Both the position numbers and the translations under genes were made by a program. The notes under the pieces were generated by a model. It had not been told where the DNA came from. It saw only the letters and a list, made by a program, of their open reading frames with translations, and ran no database searches. DNA of 64,000 nucleotides. It comes from Icerya purchasi (taxonomy: Eukaryota > Arthropoda > Insecta > Hemiptera > Monophlebidae). Each line of letters starts with the position of its first letter. The first letter of the stretch is position 1. Positions 32,226 to 43,113 of this stretch are shown piece by piece. The stretch lies in NCBI GenBank assembly GCA_039619475.1, contig CM077116.1, positions 100,175,164 to 100,239,163 of the forward strand. Direction: 5' to 3'.

Positions 32226-32440
32226 TACGGACGATGAGATCGGAGTCAAAATTCAAGCCTAGAAATTTAGTTTAGTATGTGAATGGAAAGGTAGAACTAT
32301 TTAGGAAAAAGGGAAAATCAGAGTTTGGATTTAATAGGCGAATTTTATGAATTGCTTCTGATGATGGCCAGTGTAAGCTGGTCGAAACGTTAAGCGAATA
32401 AATATCTTTTTAAAAACATAGTTGTTTCCGAAAATTATTT
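32226..32440 (+). mobile_element. Penelope-like tail candidate with hammerhead-like core
   Basis: The segment 32358-32388 reads CTGATGA, then GGCCAG-loop-CTGGTC, then GAAAC, followed by GTTAAGCGAATAAATATC. A CTGATGA...stem...GAAAC arrangement near the 3' end is known from hammerhead motifs in Penelope-like elements. No Penelope coding sequence is adjacent, so this could be a short 3' fragment. Edges are arbitrary. Confidence 0.4.
32358..32388 (+). other. Hammerhead-ribozyme-like core motif
   Basis: CTGATGA is joined by one extra T to a six-pair stem (GGCCAG with CTGGTC, one G-T pair) and then GAAAC. This fits the catalytic core and stem II of a hammerhead, except for the extra T. Flanking ATTGCTT and AAGCGAAT could pair outside the core with one bulge. 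No clear cleavage-site/stem III partner is visible. Confidence 0.4.
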
Positions 32441-35424
32441 ATTATTATTCTACATAGAGTTATAGACTGAAATTGGCAATGTGTTCAAATTCAATCTGGA
32501 TCTGCGAGAATATTTTTATTGGAAAAGCTGTTTATAATTGGCGTACTAATATTTCATTGGAGATTGTTAGAGAAACGTTAGAGAGAATAAACACATTAGC
32601 TGGTTCTACGGACAGCAATCGAAAGAAATCCGGGCTCCATTTGCTAAGAATTTGTCTGTAATTTGTATTGTTCGTAAAAATATTAAAATTCCATCACCGC
32701 TAATGCGAGAACCGCTACAATATTAAAGACACTAATATGGTTCTTGAACGCTACAAAATAATCACGTGTAACATGCAGTGCTATATAATCAAATATAATT
32801 CCATATTCTCGAGAAGGTAATTGAAATTAGTTAATGACAGAATCTTATCAGAACTAATATTTGCGTATGAGAAGCGTGTAAGACCGTTAGATGAGGGGCA
32901 GGTTTATATGGTAGAGCAGTGTGTAGTTGTGTTTACGTTTGTGCACGGCTTACCTGTAATCTGCGGTTTATTACCATACTTACTGTCCGGCGTTGACGCT
33001 ACATAAGGAGGTGGCGAGTACTCGTGGTTATGTGAGTGCGATTTACATCGATTGTCTCTGAAGAAGAATTAATCTGCCTCCGCTAGGGTAGAGGAGAGGA
33101 GGTATTATCACGAGATAATGCCTTTAAACACGAATAAAATCTAACTAAAAGAAAAGTAACCTTTTTAAAATCGATTCCATTTATCAGAGGTTCAAAGCCG
33201 TTAGATTAGTAGTGATAAAATTTAGATGACTTTATGACAGGAAAAAAAAAACAAAAAACAAAAAAAGCCGCGTATAATTTAATTGGGGTTAGTGGTACTT
33301 TAATAAGATAAATTTTGTTTCTTTAAAAATTTAACCTATATTAAAAACCTTCTTTTATAATAATTTATAGGTTAGTTTTGTTTTTCTATCGTTCTACGAT
33401 ACAGAATGGTTAATCATTACACTAAATCTTTTATATTTCCTTTGAAAGATTTTTTAATGGATCGGTAGCCAAAGTACATAATCATAAGAAAATCTTAATC
33501 TTTTTTAGAAAATCATCGTTTCCTTCCTTTTTACAAGGACAAATTCATTCAACTAAATCATGTATAAAATTTTTGAAATACTGTTTAACGTTTTTTTTTT
33601 CTAATTTATTAAAGTTCGAATAATTGACATTTTAAGGTTTGGACGACCTCATTTTTAAAATTGGTATTTAATCGTTCATAAATTATTCCCTTTAATTCTA
33701 AAATCTTTCGTACTAACATTCATTTTTAAAAATCTTTAAAAGTACTTCGATATTTAATTTATTAAATGAATATAAACAAAACAAACAGTCGAAATATAAT
33801 TACAATAATCGGGGTATCTAAAATAATAAATTTCATCAATAAAGATGAATGGATGATTCTATAAATCCGCGTAATTAGACACGTCATAGGAATATAATTT
33901 AATGCGAACATTGATCCCGAACAGGTCTATGAGCAAAACTATTCATGCTGAACTTACTACTTTTAGGCATGTACCTACTATTTCGCTTAAACATTTATTT
34001 CTGTAAAAACTACAGAAGACGGATTGGAATATTGACCAACTATATTCAAATATGAATACTGAAAATACTTAATTCTTTGTGTTTCTGTTTTTAAATTTTT
34101 TTTAATTTTATATTTTTGTTTAGTATTTTAACATTTCAATGTTTATGAATAATCTTATATGTAAAAGAATTTATAAAACCTTTAGATACTCCAGACTTTC
34201 TCAATGGAGCGAATTTGATCATTTTATTTTCAACGCACGTATGTGACATCAAGAAACCTCATCTCCCTCCGTTGAGTCTGAGCTGAAGTACAACCATGTG
34301 TAAAAGTTCCATTTTTTGTTCTTTGTTTTCTATATCGACTTATTTTAATAAATGACTCATAAAACTCAAAAATTTTACATTAAACGTCCAAAAATTCAAC
34401 GCTCTTTTTATATTTTTTTAAAGATATTTCAAAAACGAAAAAACCTGCATGTTTGATTAATGCCTCATTTTAGTGAGTGTCAAATTTAGAACGTCTTCCT
34501 TGCTTACATTACTTCTTTAGTGGGTTTAGTTTTTGAGTTATTTTAAATTTTTGAAAATTTAAAAATTTAATTTAAAAAAAAAGAATATTCCCAATACGAA
34601 AACTTGAATTAAATCACACGAGGTACTATAAGCTACACATGGAAAAGGCAATTTACTGGCTACCAGATTATTCTGAAACGTGGCTCTATTAGACGTGTAC
34701 TTCGCCCAGAATAATGATAAGTGATAAAATTTTGCCGATGATTCTATTCTTTATCTTTTTACAAAGATTATAAAGTGATCATTCTACTTTTTTTCTTAGT
34801 GCGAATCGGCTGTTAACTGTGAAACGTTTTACAGAAATTATAAAAGATAATCGCAATAATCGGCGACGGTAATTGTTTATTTCACGTTGTGTCATTTTGC
34901 TTATAATGAAAGTAATCGTTTATAGCAGCATCACTCGTTATTCTATGCTTAGAGACTTCATTACCAGTGATCCGTCGTACAAACGGACCATTAATAGTCG
35001 TGATGGTTAATTAGTAAATAATGAGAGTTAGCTGTAAACATGTGACCAAGTTAAACTCATATTCATTCGAAATACATATAGAAATCAAAGTACCGGATCC
35101 ACATATTTTCCCAGGGAGAACAAAGTTAAATTTTGTCGCTCTCCAAAAAAATTTATACTTCCAAAACTATATAAGTATTTAATTTTTTCAAAAATTTCAA
35201 AAATAACAATAATTGAGATATTTATTATTATTGTAACATAAATATCTAAATAATTACATTTTATAAATTTACTCATATTTTCAGATAAACCGTTTAGTGA
35301 AAAAGTGAACACACATGTATATTAATTAGAGAATAAAATAAAGAATTACTATTGAACTTAAAATAAATAATGTTAATGCGTTTTATATTACAAAATGACT
35401 GAAACAAATAAAACTGTATCCAGG
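32441..35424. other. Long AT-rich interval, no recognisable gene
   Basis: ORFs reach only 60-75 codons without motifs (for example 32473-32661, 32821-33006, 35085-35312). No tRNA, inverted-repeat element or TE coding block was recognised. Confidence 0.5.
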
Positions 35425-35543
35425 GATGATCCAGTGGGTGTTTTTTTTGGGGAGGGGGGGCAATGCCCCCCAGAACTCTAAAATTTCCCCCTCAGAACTT
35501 AATACAAGCTGTAAGTGAATACATACTTGTTTGTTAAACCTGT

Positions 35544-35597
35544 ATAATAAAACAAACTTTAATAACAAACAATAAGGGTAAAATAATTTATAACAAT
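35544..35597 (+). repeat. Inverted terminal copy (left) of the Penelope-like element
   Basis: 54 bp identical to the reverse complement of 36055-36108. It abuts the truncated 5' end of the ORF. Confidence 0.93.
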
Positions 35598-35831
35598 CAC
35601 ATAAAATCATTTAATAATAATGAAATAGATAAATCAACATATGCTGAACATTTAATTAAAAATAAACATAAACCAAATTCATTAGAAAATACTGTAACGG
35701 TCCTGGCCACTTATGGCAAAGGAAATATTATGAACATTGCTGAAAATTATTACATAAATAAATATAAAGATAATATTTTAAATGACCAATTACCAAATAA
35801 TAATAATCCACTTTATAATATAAAAATTTAA
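35589..35831 (+). pseudogene. GIY-YIG endonuclease C-terminus of a Penelope-like ORF
   Basis: An 80-codon frame ending in TAA. It reads HIKSFNNNEIDKSTYAEHLI, then NKHKPNSLENTVTVLATYGK, GNIMNIAENYYINKYKD and LNDQLPNNNNPLYNIKI. The pattern R/H-I...K-S-T-Y/F-A-x-H-L...H, then KG-x-x-M-x-x-x-E-x-x-x-I, then LN-x-Q...P-L-Y/F is characteristic of the nuclease end of Penelope-like proteins. In this family the nuclease follows the RT. The GIY and YIG blocks, the RT and the start are missing through 5' truncation. The first codons come from the inverted terminal piece. Confidence 0.8.
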
Positions 35832-36001
35832 CTTTAGGCTCCTCCTACTTCATTTTACGTTTTGTATTAAGTATTAATAATTTCACTATATTGATTTTTA
35901 TACCTTCTATGTTTTGTTCCTCCTATGTATCTACTATATATACACATGTATTCCATATATTCACTCCAGTGTGTTTTAAGTTTCCACTAAGTTAGTTTTA
36001 G

Positions 36002-36026
36002 CTGATGATGGGTTATGCCCGAAAAC
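36002..36026 (+). other. Hammerhead-like core in the Penelope-like 3' region
   Basis: CTGATGA, one T, a three-pair stem GGG/CCC with loop TTATG, then GAAAAC. Same layout, including the extra T, as the motif at 32358-32388. Confidence 0.45.
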
Positions 36027-36054
36027 GTTTCTAATTAAGGTATTTATCTAATTT

Positions 36055-36108
36055 ATTGTTATAAATTATTTTACCCTTATTGTTTGTTATTAAAGTTTGT
36101 TTTATTAT
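36055..36108 (-). repeat. Inverted terminal copy (right) of the Penelope-like element
   Basis: 54 bp identical to the reverse complement of 35544-35597, directly before the right target-site duplication. Confidence 0.93.
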
Positions 36109-36123
36109 ATTAATACAAGCTGT

Positions 36124-36617
36124 TTAAGAATGCGGCAATTTCATAGGAAATAAATTTCTTTTTGTTGGCTTTGTTTACAGATATGTCAAAAGTTGTTGCC
36201 AAAACATTTTGAAGTGGTTCAATTAGTCGTATATTTTTAAATTTCAAAATTACGAGATTTATTTTTGACGAAAAAATGAAACTTGATAAAATAGCAATAA
36301 AAAAAGTGATCTTTTAAAATTTGACGTTGACGTTTGCTTGTTATTCTATGAAAAAATTGATATGCTTTCATTGCAAATGTGCGAAAGATGTAAAATACTC
36401 GCGAGCTGAAAAAATTATTCGCTGCAGTAGAATTCACCATTTTTGTCTAATGGAATTTTAATTTAAAAAATCCAATCAATGTCCGCATTAATGAATTTTT
36501 TTTTTTTTTATTTGTCTACCTGAGATTCCCTTTCACATGGCGTTATTACTGATTATCGAGTTTGTTTCGTCGAGCATTGTGGACACTGCTCTGCAGTTGC
36601 GGCCATATTGCATGATG
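36124..36617. other. AT-rich interval, no recognisable gene
   Basis: A T-run lies near 36497-36508. A forward reading around 36.35-36.44 kb has a few Cys/His residues (CFHCKCAKD), but too little context to assign. Confidence 0.4.
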
Positions 36618-36693
36618 AAGTTTCTTTTTTTTTTTTTTTTTGGGCTTGGCCGACTAAGGACAGCTACCCAAGACAATTGGACTAGATTAGAGA

Positions 36694-37167
36694 TTAAATT
36701 TTAATCCCGTCAGAAATCGATGACAGAAAAGAGACAAGAATAGGAACCACATTGGATGACGGCAAAGCTAAAATATAGGAAGCACTATATGCAGTAGGAA
36801 AATTCAGCTTTAACAGCATTACGTTCGGAGGAAAGACTGGAACATTCAAACAGCACGTGATCAGGATCACAAACGAAGGAACCGTCGCCAGAGTGCAAAG
36901 GACAATAAGGGGATGGGAAAAGAACAAAACGATGCGGCGAGGATGGGAGCAAAGTATGATTGAACCGCAGACGACAGATGGCAATGATGAAAAAACGTTT
37001 AAGAGTAGGAAAATGATAGAACCAAGAACAAGAAGGAGATCTAGGCTGAATAGAAAGGTAAAATGAGTTAGGATTGGAAAAGGAGCAAGGATACACATCC
37101 GATCAAAGTCTGACATGCATTCTTTTGGAGAGGGGAAGTATGTTGTGACCGGGAATCTTTTTAACAA
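36694..37167 (-). pseudogene. LINE-B C-terminal Cys/His module and tail
   Basis: One frame (36785-37096) reads CRLRFNHTLLPSSPHRF and then CPLHSGDGSFVCDPDHVLFE with a final C, a C-x3-H...C-x3-H-x4-C-like metal-binding pattern. A second frame carries the end SYILALPSSNVVPILVSFLS up to the stop near 36.70 kb. A single-base shift after the Cys/His module joins the two. This module is the family marker used to find the other copies. Confidence 0.8.
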
Positions 37168-37169
37168 AA

Positions 37170-37640
37170 TGTGGGGAGTGTAACGCTAAGCGTGCTAAGG
37201 AGTCTACCGTCTCGTTACCATCAATACCCGCATGACTTGGAACCCAAAGCAGGTCAATGGAAATAGAATGGGAAAGGGAAAGACTATAGATGAGAGAACG
37301 TATACGGAAAACAATAAAATCGAGGGAATATGAGGGAAAGGGAGAGGATATGGTCTGAAGAGCACTTTTGGAGTCTGAAATAATTAAGTATCTATCGGAG
37401 GAACGAGTTGAGGAAATAAATATAACTGCTTGTAGAATGGCATAAAGTTCTGCGGAGAAGATGGAATAAAAAGCCGGGAGCCTGAAGGATTGAGCGGAAT
37501 TATTGGCTGGAGAGAAAAAGGAAGCAGCTACTCCTCCTGAACTCTTGGAACCATCAGTAAATATTAAGGAATGAAGAGGAAACGAGGAATTAATAAGAAA
37601 ATTAAATTCTTGATTGGCAACTGCGGAGCCAGAGGTTTTA
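37170..37640 (-). pseudogene. LINE-B RNase H domain with all catalytic residues
   Basis: Continuous reverse-strand reading LIFTDGSKSSGGVAASFF (first Asp, about 37.51-37.57 kb), then FSAELYAILQAVIF (Glu), LIISDSKSALQTI (second Asp) and LLWVPSHAGIDGNETVDSLA (His and last Asp, about 37.19-37.25 kb). No stop breaks it. It follows the RT and precedes the Cys/His module, as in I-clade ORF2 proteins. Confidence 0.9.
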
Positions 37641-39345
37641 GATGATGAAGGGAGAGAAAAGATTTTTGGAGGGTGAAAAAAGCACGAAGAAGTTAAAAAT
37701 AAAATAAGGAAGTTTACTGTGGGAAATAGTATAGGAGGAGAATTTGTCTAAACGATGAGAAACAAGGGCTAAGATAGGACATTTATTAGGAGAGAAGCGC
37801 CATTTATGAAAGATAGAAAGGTATGAGAGGCGAATCTTAGAAAATGAGATGGAAAGTCTTTTTACAAGGAAACTGTATCCTAAATGTGATCGTCGGATGA
37901 ACAACGGTTTTACATTTGATTCAGCAAGAATAGCTGGAATAGGAGTGGAATTAAGCGCCCTTAAGCAAAAACGAAGAACCAAATTTTGTATTAAATCCAG
38001 TTTGGAGAGGAGAGATTTTGAGGCATTGCTATATATAAAGGAACAGTAATCTAGTTTAGATAATATGATTGATTTGTACAGCAGGATTAGGATTTGAGGA
38101 TCACCGCCCCATCTCGTATGTAACAGGGCCTTGAACAGGTTGAGTCGTTTGCGGCAAGAAATATTAAGGAAATTAATGTGCTCAAAGAAGGACAAGTGGC
38201 TATTTAGAAACACTCCAAAATAGCAGAAACAGTTGACTAGGAAAATAGGAAGATTATTCAGAGAAACATTGACAGTGGCTAAATTGTAAGGACGGAGAGA
38301 AAATATAACGCAGAAGGATTTAGAAGAAGAGACAGATAGATGAATAGAAGAAAGAGAAAGTTCCAAGACTGACAGTGATCTGTTAAGTATCTCGTTGGCG
38401 GCTGTAATATCCATATAGCTGAGGAGTAAAGGAGAATATCGTCTGCATAGAACAGGGAAGAGGAAGAAATAGGGAGAGTGGCAACAGTGAGCATATAGAT
38501 ATTAAACAAAGTGGGACTGAGACAAGAGCCCTGCGGAAGACCACGAAAAACCTTTCTTGAAGGAGAATCTGTTGCAGAAGACAAACGGATAGACCGATTC
38601 AGCATAAGGTTGAGAACAAGATCAACGAAAGCAGGAGGAATACTAATGGATAACATTTTTTCTTTAAGGCAGGGAAGATAAACATTGTCGAAAACAGCAG
38701 AGATATCAATAATGGCTGCCAAGGTGTATTTTTTGTCAATAAAGGATTTATATATATCGGATACAAAAAGACTTATACAATCAGCTGGACCAAGGCCCGG
38801 AAGAAAACCAAATATATTACTAGGAAGGATATTCGAGCTTTCCAACCACCAAACGAGACGCCTATTGAGAATACTTTCAAAGAGCTTTGTAAGGCAGGAG
38901 GCGAGTGAGATAGGTCGAAAGAGGAGTTCTTTTTGGGAATGGGGATGACAATAAATATGTTCCAAGAGGATGGAGTACTGCATGTATCAACAAAAGAATT
39001 AAACAACGAATTAAGGAACTGAAGAGCACTGTCAGAAAGATTTTGGAGAACAAGGTAAGGAATTCCATCGATTCCAGGTGAGGATTTAGACGCCTTATGT
39101 AAGGCAAGTTGGAGCTCATTAAAATGAAAAGGAGAGGTAAGAAAATGAGGAGACAGGATAGGAGTAGACGATAAGATCGTTTCCTCGAGGCATGGAACAT
39201 GGGGGGGGGGGGGGAATTGAGTTGATAAAGATAGAAAGGTTGTCATCAGAGAGGAAGTGGTTAGAGGAATGATCGGCAGACGAAGATTTAAAAGCCCTGG
39301 CAAGACTCCAAATCCGTGAGAGAAGGATATTTCGTGTAAAAGCAT
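37638..39345 (-). pseudogene. LINE-B reverse transcriptase with intact YADD, frameshifted
   Basis: Three overlapping open pieces. 38773-39345 holds HKASKSSPGIDGIPYLVLQN (fingers). 38279-38983 holds FRPISLASCLTKLFE, AAIIDISAVFDNVYL (first catalytic Asp), FRGLPQGSCLSPTLFNIYM and SLFYADDILLYSS (both catalytic Asp residues, about 38.44-38.48 kb). 37638-38414 holds YFGVFLNSHLSFFEHI and the thumb region SKLDYCSFIYSNAS. Two frame shifts (near 38.94 and 38.35 kb) and a G-run at 39200-39212 separate them. The active-site boxes are standard for LINE RTs. Confidence 0.9.
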
Positions 39346-40372
39346 GACATTCTCTTAGCGGCTTTTATTGTAGATCTAGTTTTGGTATTAGCCCGTTTGT
39401 GTGCGAGAAAGTTCTCCAACGTGGAATTGGAGCGAAAGGTTCCGAACGTTCGGGATCTAAGGCCATAAGCACGTTTACACTCATCGTCCCACCATAAATA
39501 GGAAGAGGATTTATGTTTAGTTTGAGCGGGAAAACGGGAAGGGGGACACGACAAAGAAAGAGCATTAGTAATTGCTAGGATGAAAGAGTTATATTGACAC
39601 TGAGAATCATAGACATCTTGTATTCTTGAGACATAGGAATCCACCACTGAGCTGAATTTAGCCCAGTCGACCCGGGATAGATTCGACTGAGAATTAAGAG
39701 CAGGTTTGGAAACAGTAAGATAAGAGAAATCAAAAAAGGAAATAAGGATAGGGACATGATCACTTCCAAAGGGGCCATCCAAAGTTCTCCAGCTAAGTTG
39801 CAAACTGATGGAAGAAGAACAGAAGGTAAGATCAAGGGAACTAGTAACTGAAGCGTTTCTGAAAAAAGTAGGCGAAGAATCATTAAGTAAAACTAAATTA
39901 TTGTTGAGGAAAAAATCTTCTAGAATCATACCATTTCAGTTGTAATGTGAGCAGCCCCAGAGCGGCGAGCGAGCGTTCAAATCATCTCCAACGATAATTA
40001 AGGAAGATTAAAAAAGAAGAGTCCCGGAGGGTATAAGACGGAGGAATGTAGACAGATATTATGTGAAGAAGATCAGAAGACTTGGAAGGTATTGAAATAT
40101 GAACTATGTTCAAGGCATGAAGTGAGGAAGAGAGAGGAAGTTGAACATTGTGTTCAGTAAATTGAATGTCTTTTTTAATAAGAATTGTAGCGCCACCGTA
40201 TCCATCATCCCGATCAGATCTGGTCGCAAATAGTTTTTACAGGTGAAATGAGTATTCTGTTTAAGCCATGTTTCTGAAAGCAAGGCTATGTTAATCTCAT
40301 TTTGACTGAGAAAAGCATCTAAGGACCCTCTATTTGCTCTAAGGCTTCGGCAATTCCACTGTAAAACTTTTA
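39346..40372 (-). pseudogene. LINE-B endonuclease and linker
   Basis: The start reads VLQWNCRSLRANRGSLDAF (about 40.31-40.37 kb, metal-binding Asn block) and LLSETWLKQN (catalytic Glu). DDGYGGATILIKKDIQ and VGDDLNARSPLWGC (the GDFNA block with F changed to L, about 39.95-39.99 kb) follow. The open frame 39288-39929 contains SLDLTFCSSSI and FGSDHVPILISF (catalytic Asp-His) and then a basic linker (YLWWDDECKRAYGLRSRTF). This domain nicks target DNA. Frame changes occur in the first third. Confidence 0.85.
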
Positions 40373-40380
40373 AAGTTTCT

Positions 40381-41649
40381 TCCTTTATGCTTACTATCTA
40401 GTAGTATAAGTAGTGTTTAAACAGTTGGACAAAAAACAAGAAAATGTTTTCTTATTTTTTTTTACTTTGTTTTGTTTTCGTGCATTCAGTTTGATTTGAA
40501 CGTTAGCCTGCTGGTCAAATGAACTATATATTGTTTAAAGCAAAAAATAAAAAGTCGGTACAGTTCTAGCTTAATAGGTTTGCTCGCATTAATAAACAGC
40601 AACAATTCTAGCTTGTATGGTTATCTGTACAGACACTTTGTGGGCACAGCTTTTCCGTCTAAAACGAAGCACAATTTTAATCCGTACAGTTTTCGCCCCG
40701 TCCAAACCGTTGGCGATTAAGTCCACAGACAAAACCGTACATCTGTGGCGGGCTATTGATCAGACATTACAGCAGTAGTAATGCACGTTCCTCGAGTTCA
40801 AGTCAGCTTCTTTAGTTCATATTAATAATTGTCACCGTTTAGTTCATTTCTAGTTCAATGTTGTATGAATAATTATCAATAAATTTATTTTATATCTTAC
40901 TGAGAATTAAATAAAAATCATAATTTTGTATTTTTTGGCAATTTAGAAAGCAAAATAATATGTAATTTTAAAAAATTTCACACTAATCTGGAATATATAT
41001 TTTTCAAAAGTATTTAAAAGTAATAGTAGGTAGAAATCGTATTAAACATTAAAATGTAAAATATAATTTCGGAATAATTTATTTAATTATTTACTGTCGG
41101 TTTTAAAAAATTAAATATAAATTAATGATTAAACTATTTTACATTGAGTAATAAATAAAAATTTTAAGTTAGCATTTAAAGACATTTACAAAATTCTTTA
41201 CTAATAAATACTTAAAAAGTGTTTATTTAATTTAAACTTTAACTATAAATTTTAAAACGTGCATAAATCCATTACAGGTCCGTTATATCTATTCCACGTT
41301 TACGATATAACACAGTGTGATTTACTAGCCACTTGTAATCACTGTCCACTCATTTACATCACAATAATGGTATAACCTGTTATACTGGTTTCCAGGGCCT
41401 CACCCCCTCCAAATGTCAGCGAAATAATAACTGCTTGAATTAAATAGACTGAAATTCAGAATAAATTTATTTCTTTTCAATTTTTGACAAAAGAAAAAAA
41501 AATTGAAATTTTTATGAATTCTATGGAAACAATTATTTTTTATTTGTTTTTATTATAGTGTTCAAATATTGCATATACAATAATTGACTACAAGGTTTTA
41601 GTGTACTATTTATAAATAAATATATTTCATGATAATACACGCACATGTA
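40381..41649. other. AT-rich interval, no recognisable gene
   Basis: No ORF with a motif. A C-rich patch TCCAGGGCCTCACCCCCTCC at 41391-41410 looks like one hAT-type end, but no partner was found. Confidence 0.45.
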
Positions 41650-41657
41650 TACATATA

Positions 41658-42061
41658 CAAGGCCGTGTCCACGGGAGGAGGGACAATCCCCCATGAAAAC
41701 TGAAATAGTTATTATAAATATACAAAAATCTGAAAAAAATCAAAAATTTAAAATAAATATGGATGATTTTTTAGGGTGTTCTTAAATTCAAAAAAAAAGA
41801 AAAATATGTTTCATATTTTTAGGTACTTCATTATTATTTTATGCAAAATTTTTTATTATGAGTATAATCAATAACATATACGTAATTTTTATTAATGTTT
41901 ATATAATAATTCATTTATGAATATTATTGATATATAAATCAAAATGATGGAAATTATTAATAGTATGAATATTAGTGAAAAATGTATTGTTATTTATGAA
42001 ATAAATATGGGAAGAAAATTTTCAAATTCCCCTCCTCTACAAAATTCTGGGCACGGGCCTG
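41658..42061 (+). mobile_element. hAT-type MITE family 1, copy 1
   Basis: A 404-bp element with ends CAAGGCCGTGTCCACGGG and, on the reverse strand, CAGGCCCGTGCCCAGAAT. Flanking octamers TACATATA (41650-41657) and TGTATATA (42062-42069) agree at six of eight positions. Internally it has the conserved GATGATTTTTTAGGGTGTTC block shared with copies at 42506-42904 (inverted) and 63240-63630. Non-coding. Confidence 0.85.
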
Positions 42062-42505
42062 TGTATATATATTATATATTTATAAAAATATTTTCGTAAC
42101 CCCTCCCGAAATTTTGTCTAGATAGGCTGCTGGTTTCTCTTCTCTTTTGTCGTTTTATTTTTTCTGATTTTCTGCATTTTTCTTGTTTTTTTTGTTTTTT
42201 AATGCGCTACGCAACTCCACCTTTTACCAGCTAATTAGATTTAGGAAAGAAGAAATTATTTAAATTTATATTCGACATTGTGTTCTTTCATGTTGCAGAT
42301 TAAATTCATTTTTTATTTTTCTTTCAATTAATTCCTCTATTTCTGCTTTTTTTTTATTTTTTTTTAAACAAAGTGCACTTTGTTATATACACCTAAGGAT
42401 TTGCATTAGAATTGTTAACAATTGCTGGAAATGTGGGATGACGGAACGGCGGTGTTAAGTGCACATACCAAAAATTAGTAAGAGTTGAGGCGTTGCTTTA
42501 TAAGC

Positions 42506-42904
42506 CAGGGTTGTGTCCAAAATTTTGAGGGGGGGGGGATTTTTTTCGCATATTTATTTTATAAATAACAATACGCTTTTCACTAATATTCATACTATTA
42601 ATAATTTCCATCATTTTGATTTATATATTAATAATTTACGTAAATGAATCACCCCGTATACACATTAATAAAAATTACATATGTTATTGATTATACTCGT
42701 AATAAAAAATTTTGCATAAAATATTAATGAAGTACCTAAAAATATGGAGCATATTTTTCTTTTTTTTTTGAATTTAAGAACACCCTAAAAAATCATCAAT
42801 ATTTATTTTAAATTTTTGATTTTTTTAGATTTTTGTGAACTTACAATAACTATTTCAGTTCTAATGAGAGGAGAGTTAATCCCTCCTCCCTAGACGCGGT
42901 TTTG
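42506..42904 (-). mobile_element. hAT-type MITE family 1, copy 2 (inverted)
   Basis: A 399-bp reverse-oriented copy. Ends are CAGGGTTGTGTCC and CAAAACCGCGTC (reverse strand). Flanks TTATAAGC and TTGTAAGT agree at six of eight positions. It faces copy 1 across a 436-bp AT-rich spacer in which I see no gene, so the two could pair as a large hairpin. Confidence 0.82.
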
Positions 42905-43113
42905 TTGTAAGTTATCTATATTAAATATGTAGACGTTTGTTGTTACGGTACTGTACATTTGTAATCCTCATAAATATTTACTTATCAAGTTTCAATTAAT
43001 CAAAATAGAATAATAGCCGGTTGGACCTCCTCCTGTCGTTAAGTTATGATACATCACTTCAATAAAAATACAATCCCTTTAGGAGGTGAGAGTTGAATTG
43101 TTCCGGCTGACGA

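Larger units (their letters stand above)
35513..36109 (+). mobile_element. Penelope-like element, 5'-truncated, with inverted end and 14-bp target-site duplication
   Basis: The direct repeat TTAATACAAGCTGT at 35499-35512 and 36110-36123 is perfect and bounds a 597-bp insertion. Inside, a 54-bp sequence near the right end (36055-36108) is repeated inverted at the left (35544-35597) with no mismatch. Between them lies the C-terminal part of a GIY-YIG-type endonuclease ORF (35589-35831) and then a hammerhead-like core (36002-36026). Penelope-like elements encode an RT fused to a GIY-YIG nuclease, and truncated copies flanked by an inverted piece of their own end are typical. The host sequence is GC/G-run-rich on the left (CAGGGATGATCC... 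at about 35421), possibly one end of an older hAT-type element. Confidence 0.85.
36626..40372 (-). mobile_element. LINE-B copy 1: I-clade LINE with complete ORF2 domain set
   Basis: From high to low coordinate on the reverse strand: AP-endonuclease, RT, RNase H, C-terminal Cys/His module, 3' untranslated region, poly(A) (T-run 36624-36641). Short direct repeats AAGTTTCT at 36618-36625 and 40373-40380 may be the target duplication. If so, the copy is truncated at almost exactly the start of ORF2. The frame is broken in several places but all catalytic boxes of RT and RNase H survive, making this the reference copy of the family in the window. Related pieces are at 9.8, 12.0, 20.4-24.6, 28.0 and probably 44.2 kb. 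Confidence 0.88.

Noticed and set aside
35421..35480. CAGGGATGATCCAG... G-run as a hAT terminus
   Set aside because: Only one end is visible; no inverted partner or duplicated octamer was found.
41391..42150. CCAGGGCCTCACCCCC and AACCCCTCCCGAAATTTTG as ends of one larger hAT element enclosing MITE copy 1
   Set aside because: The two do not pair convincingly and flanks share no octamer.
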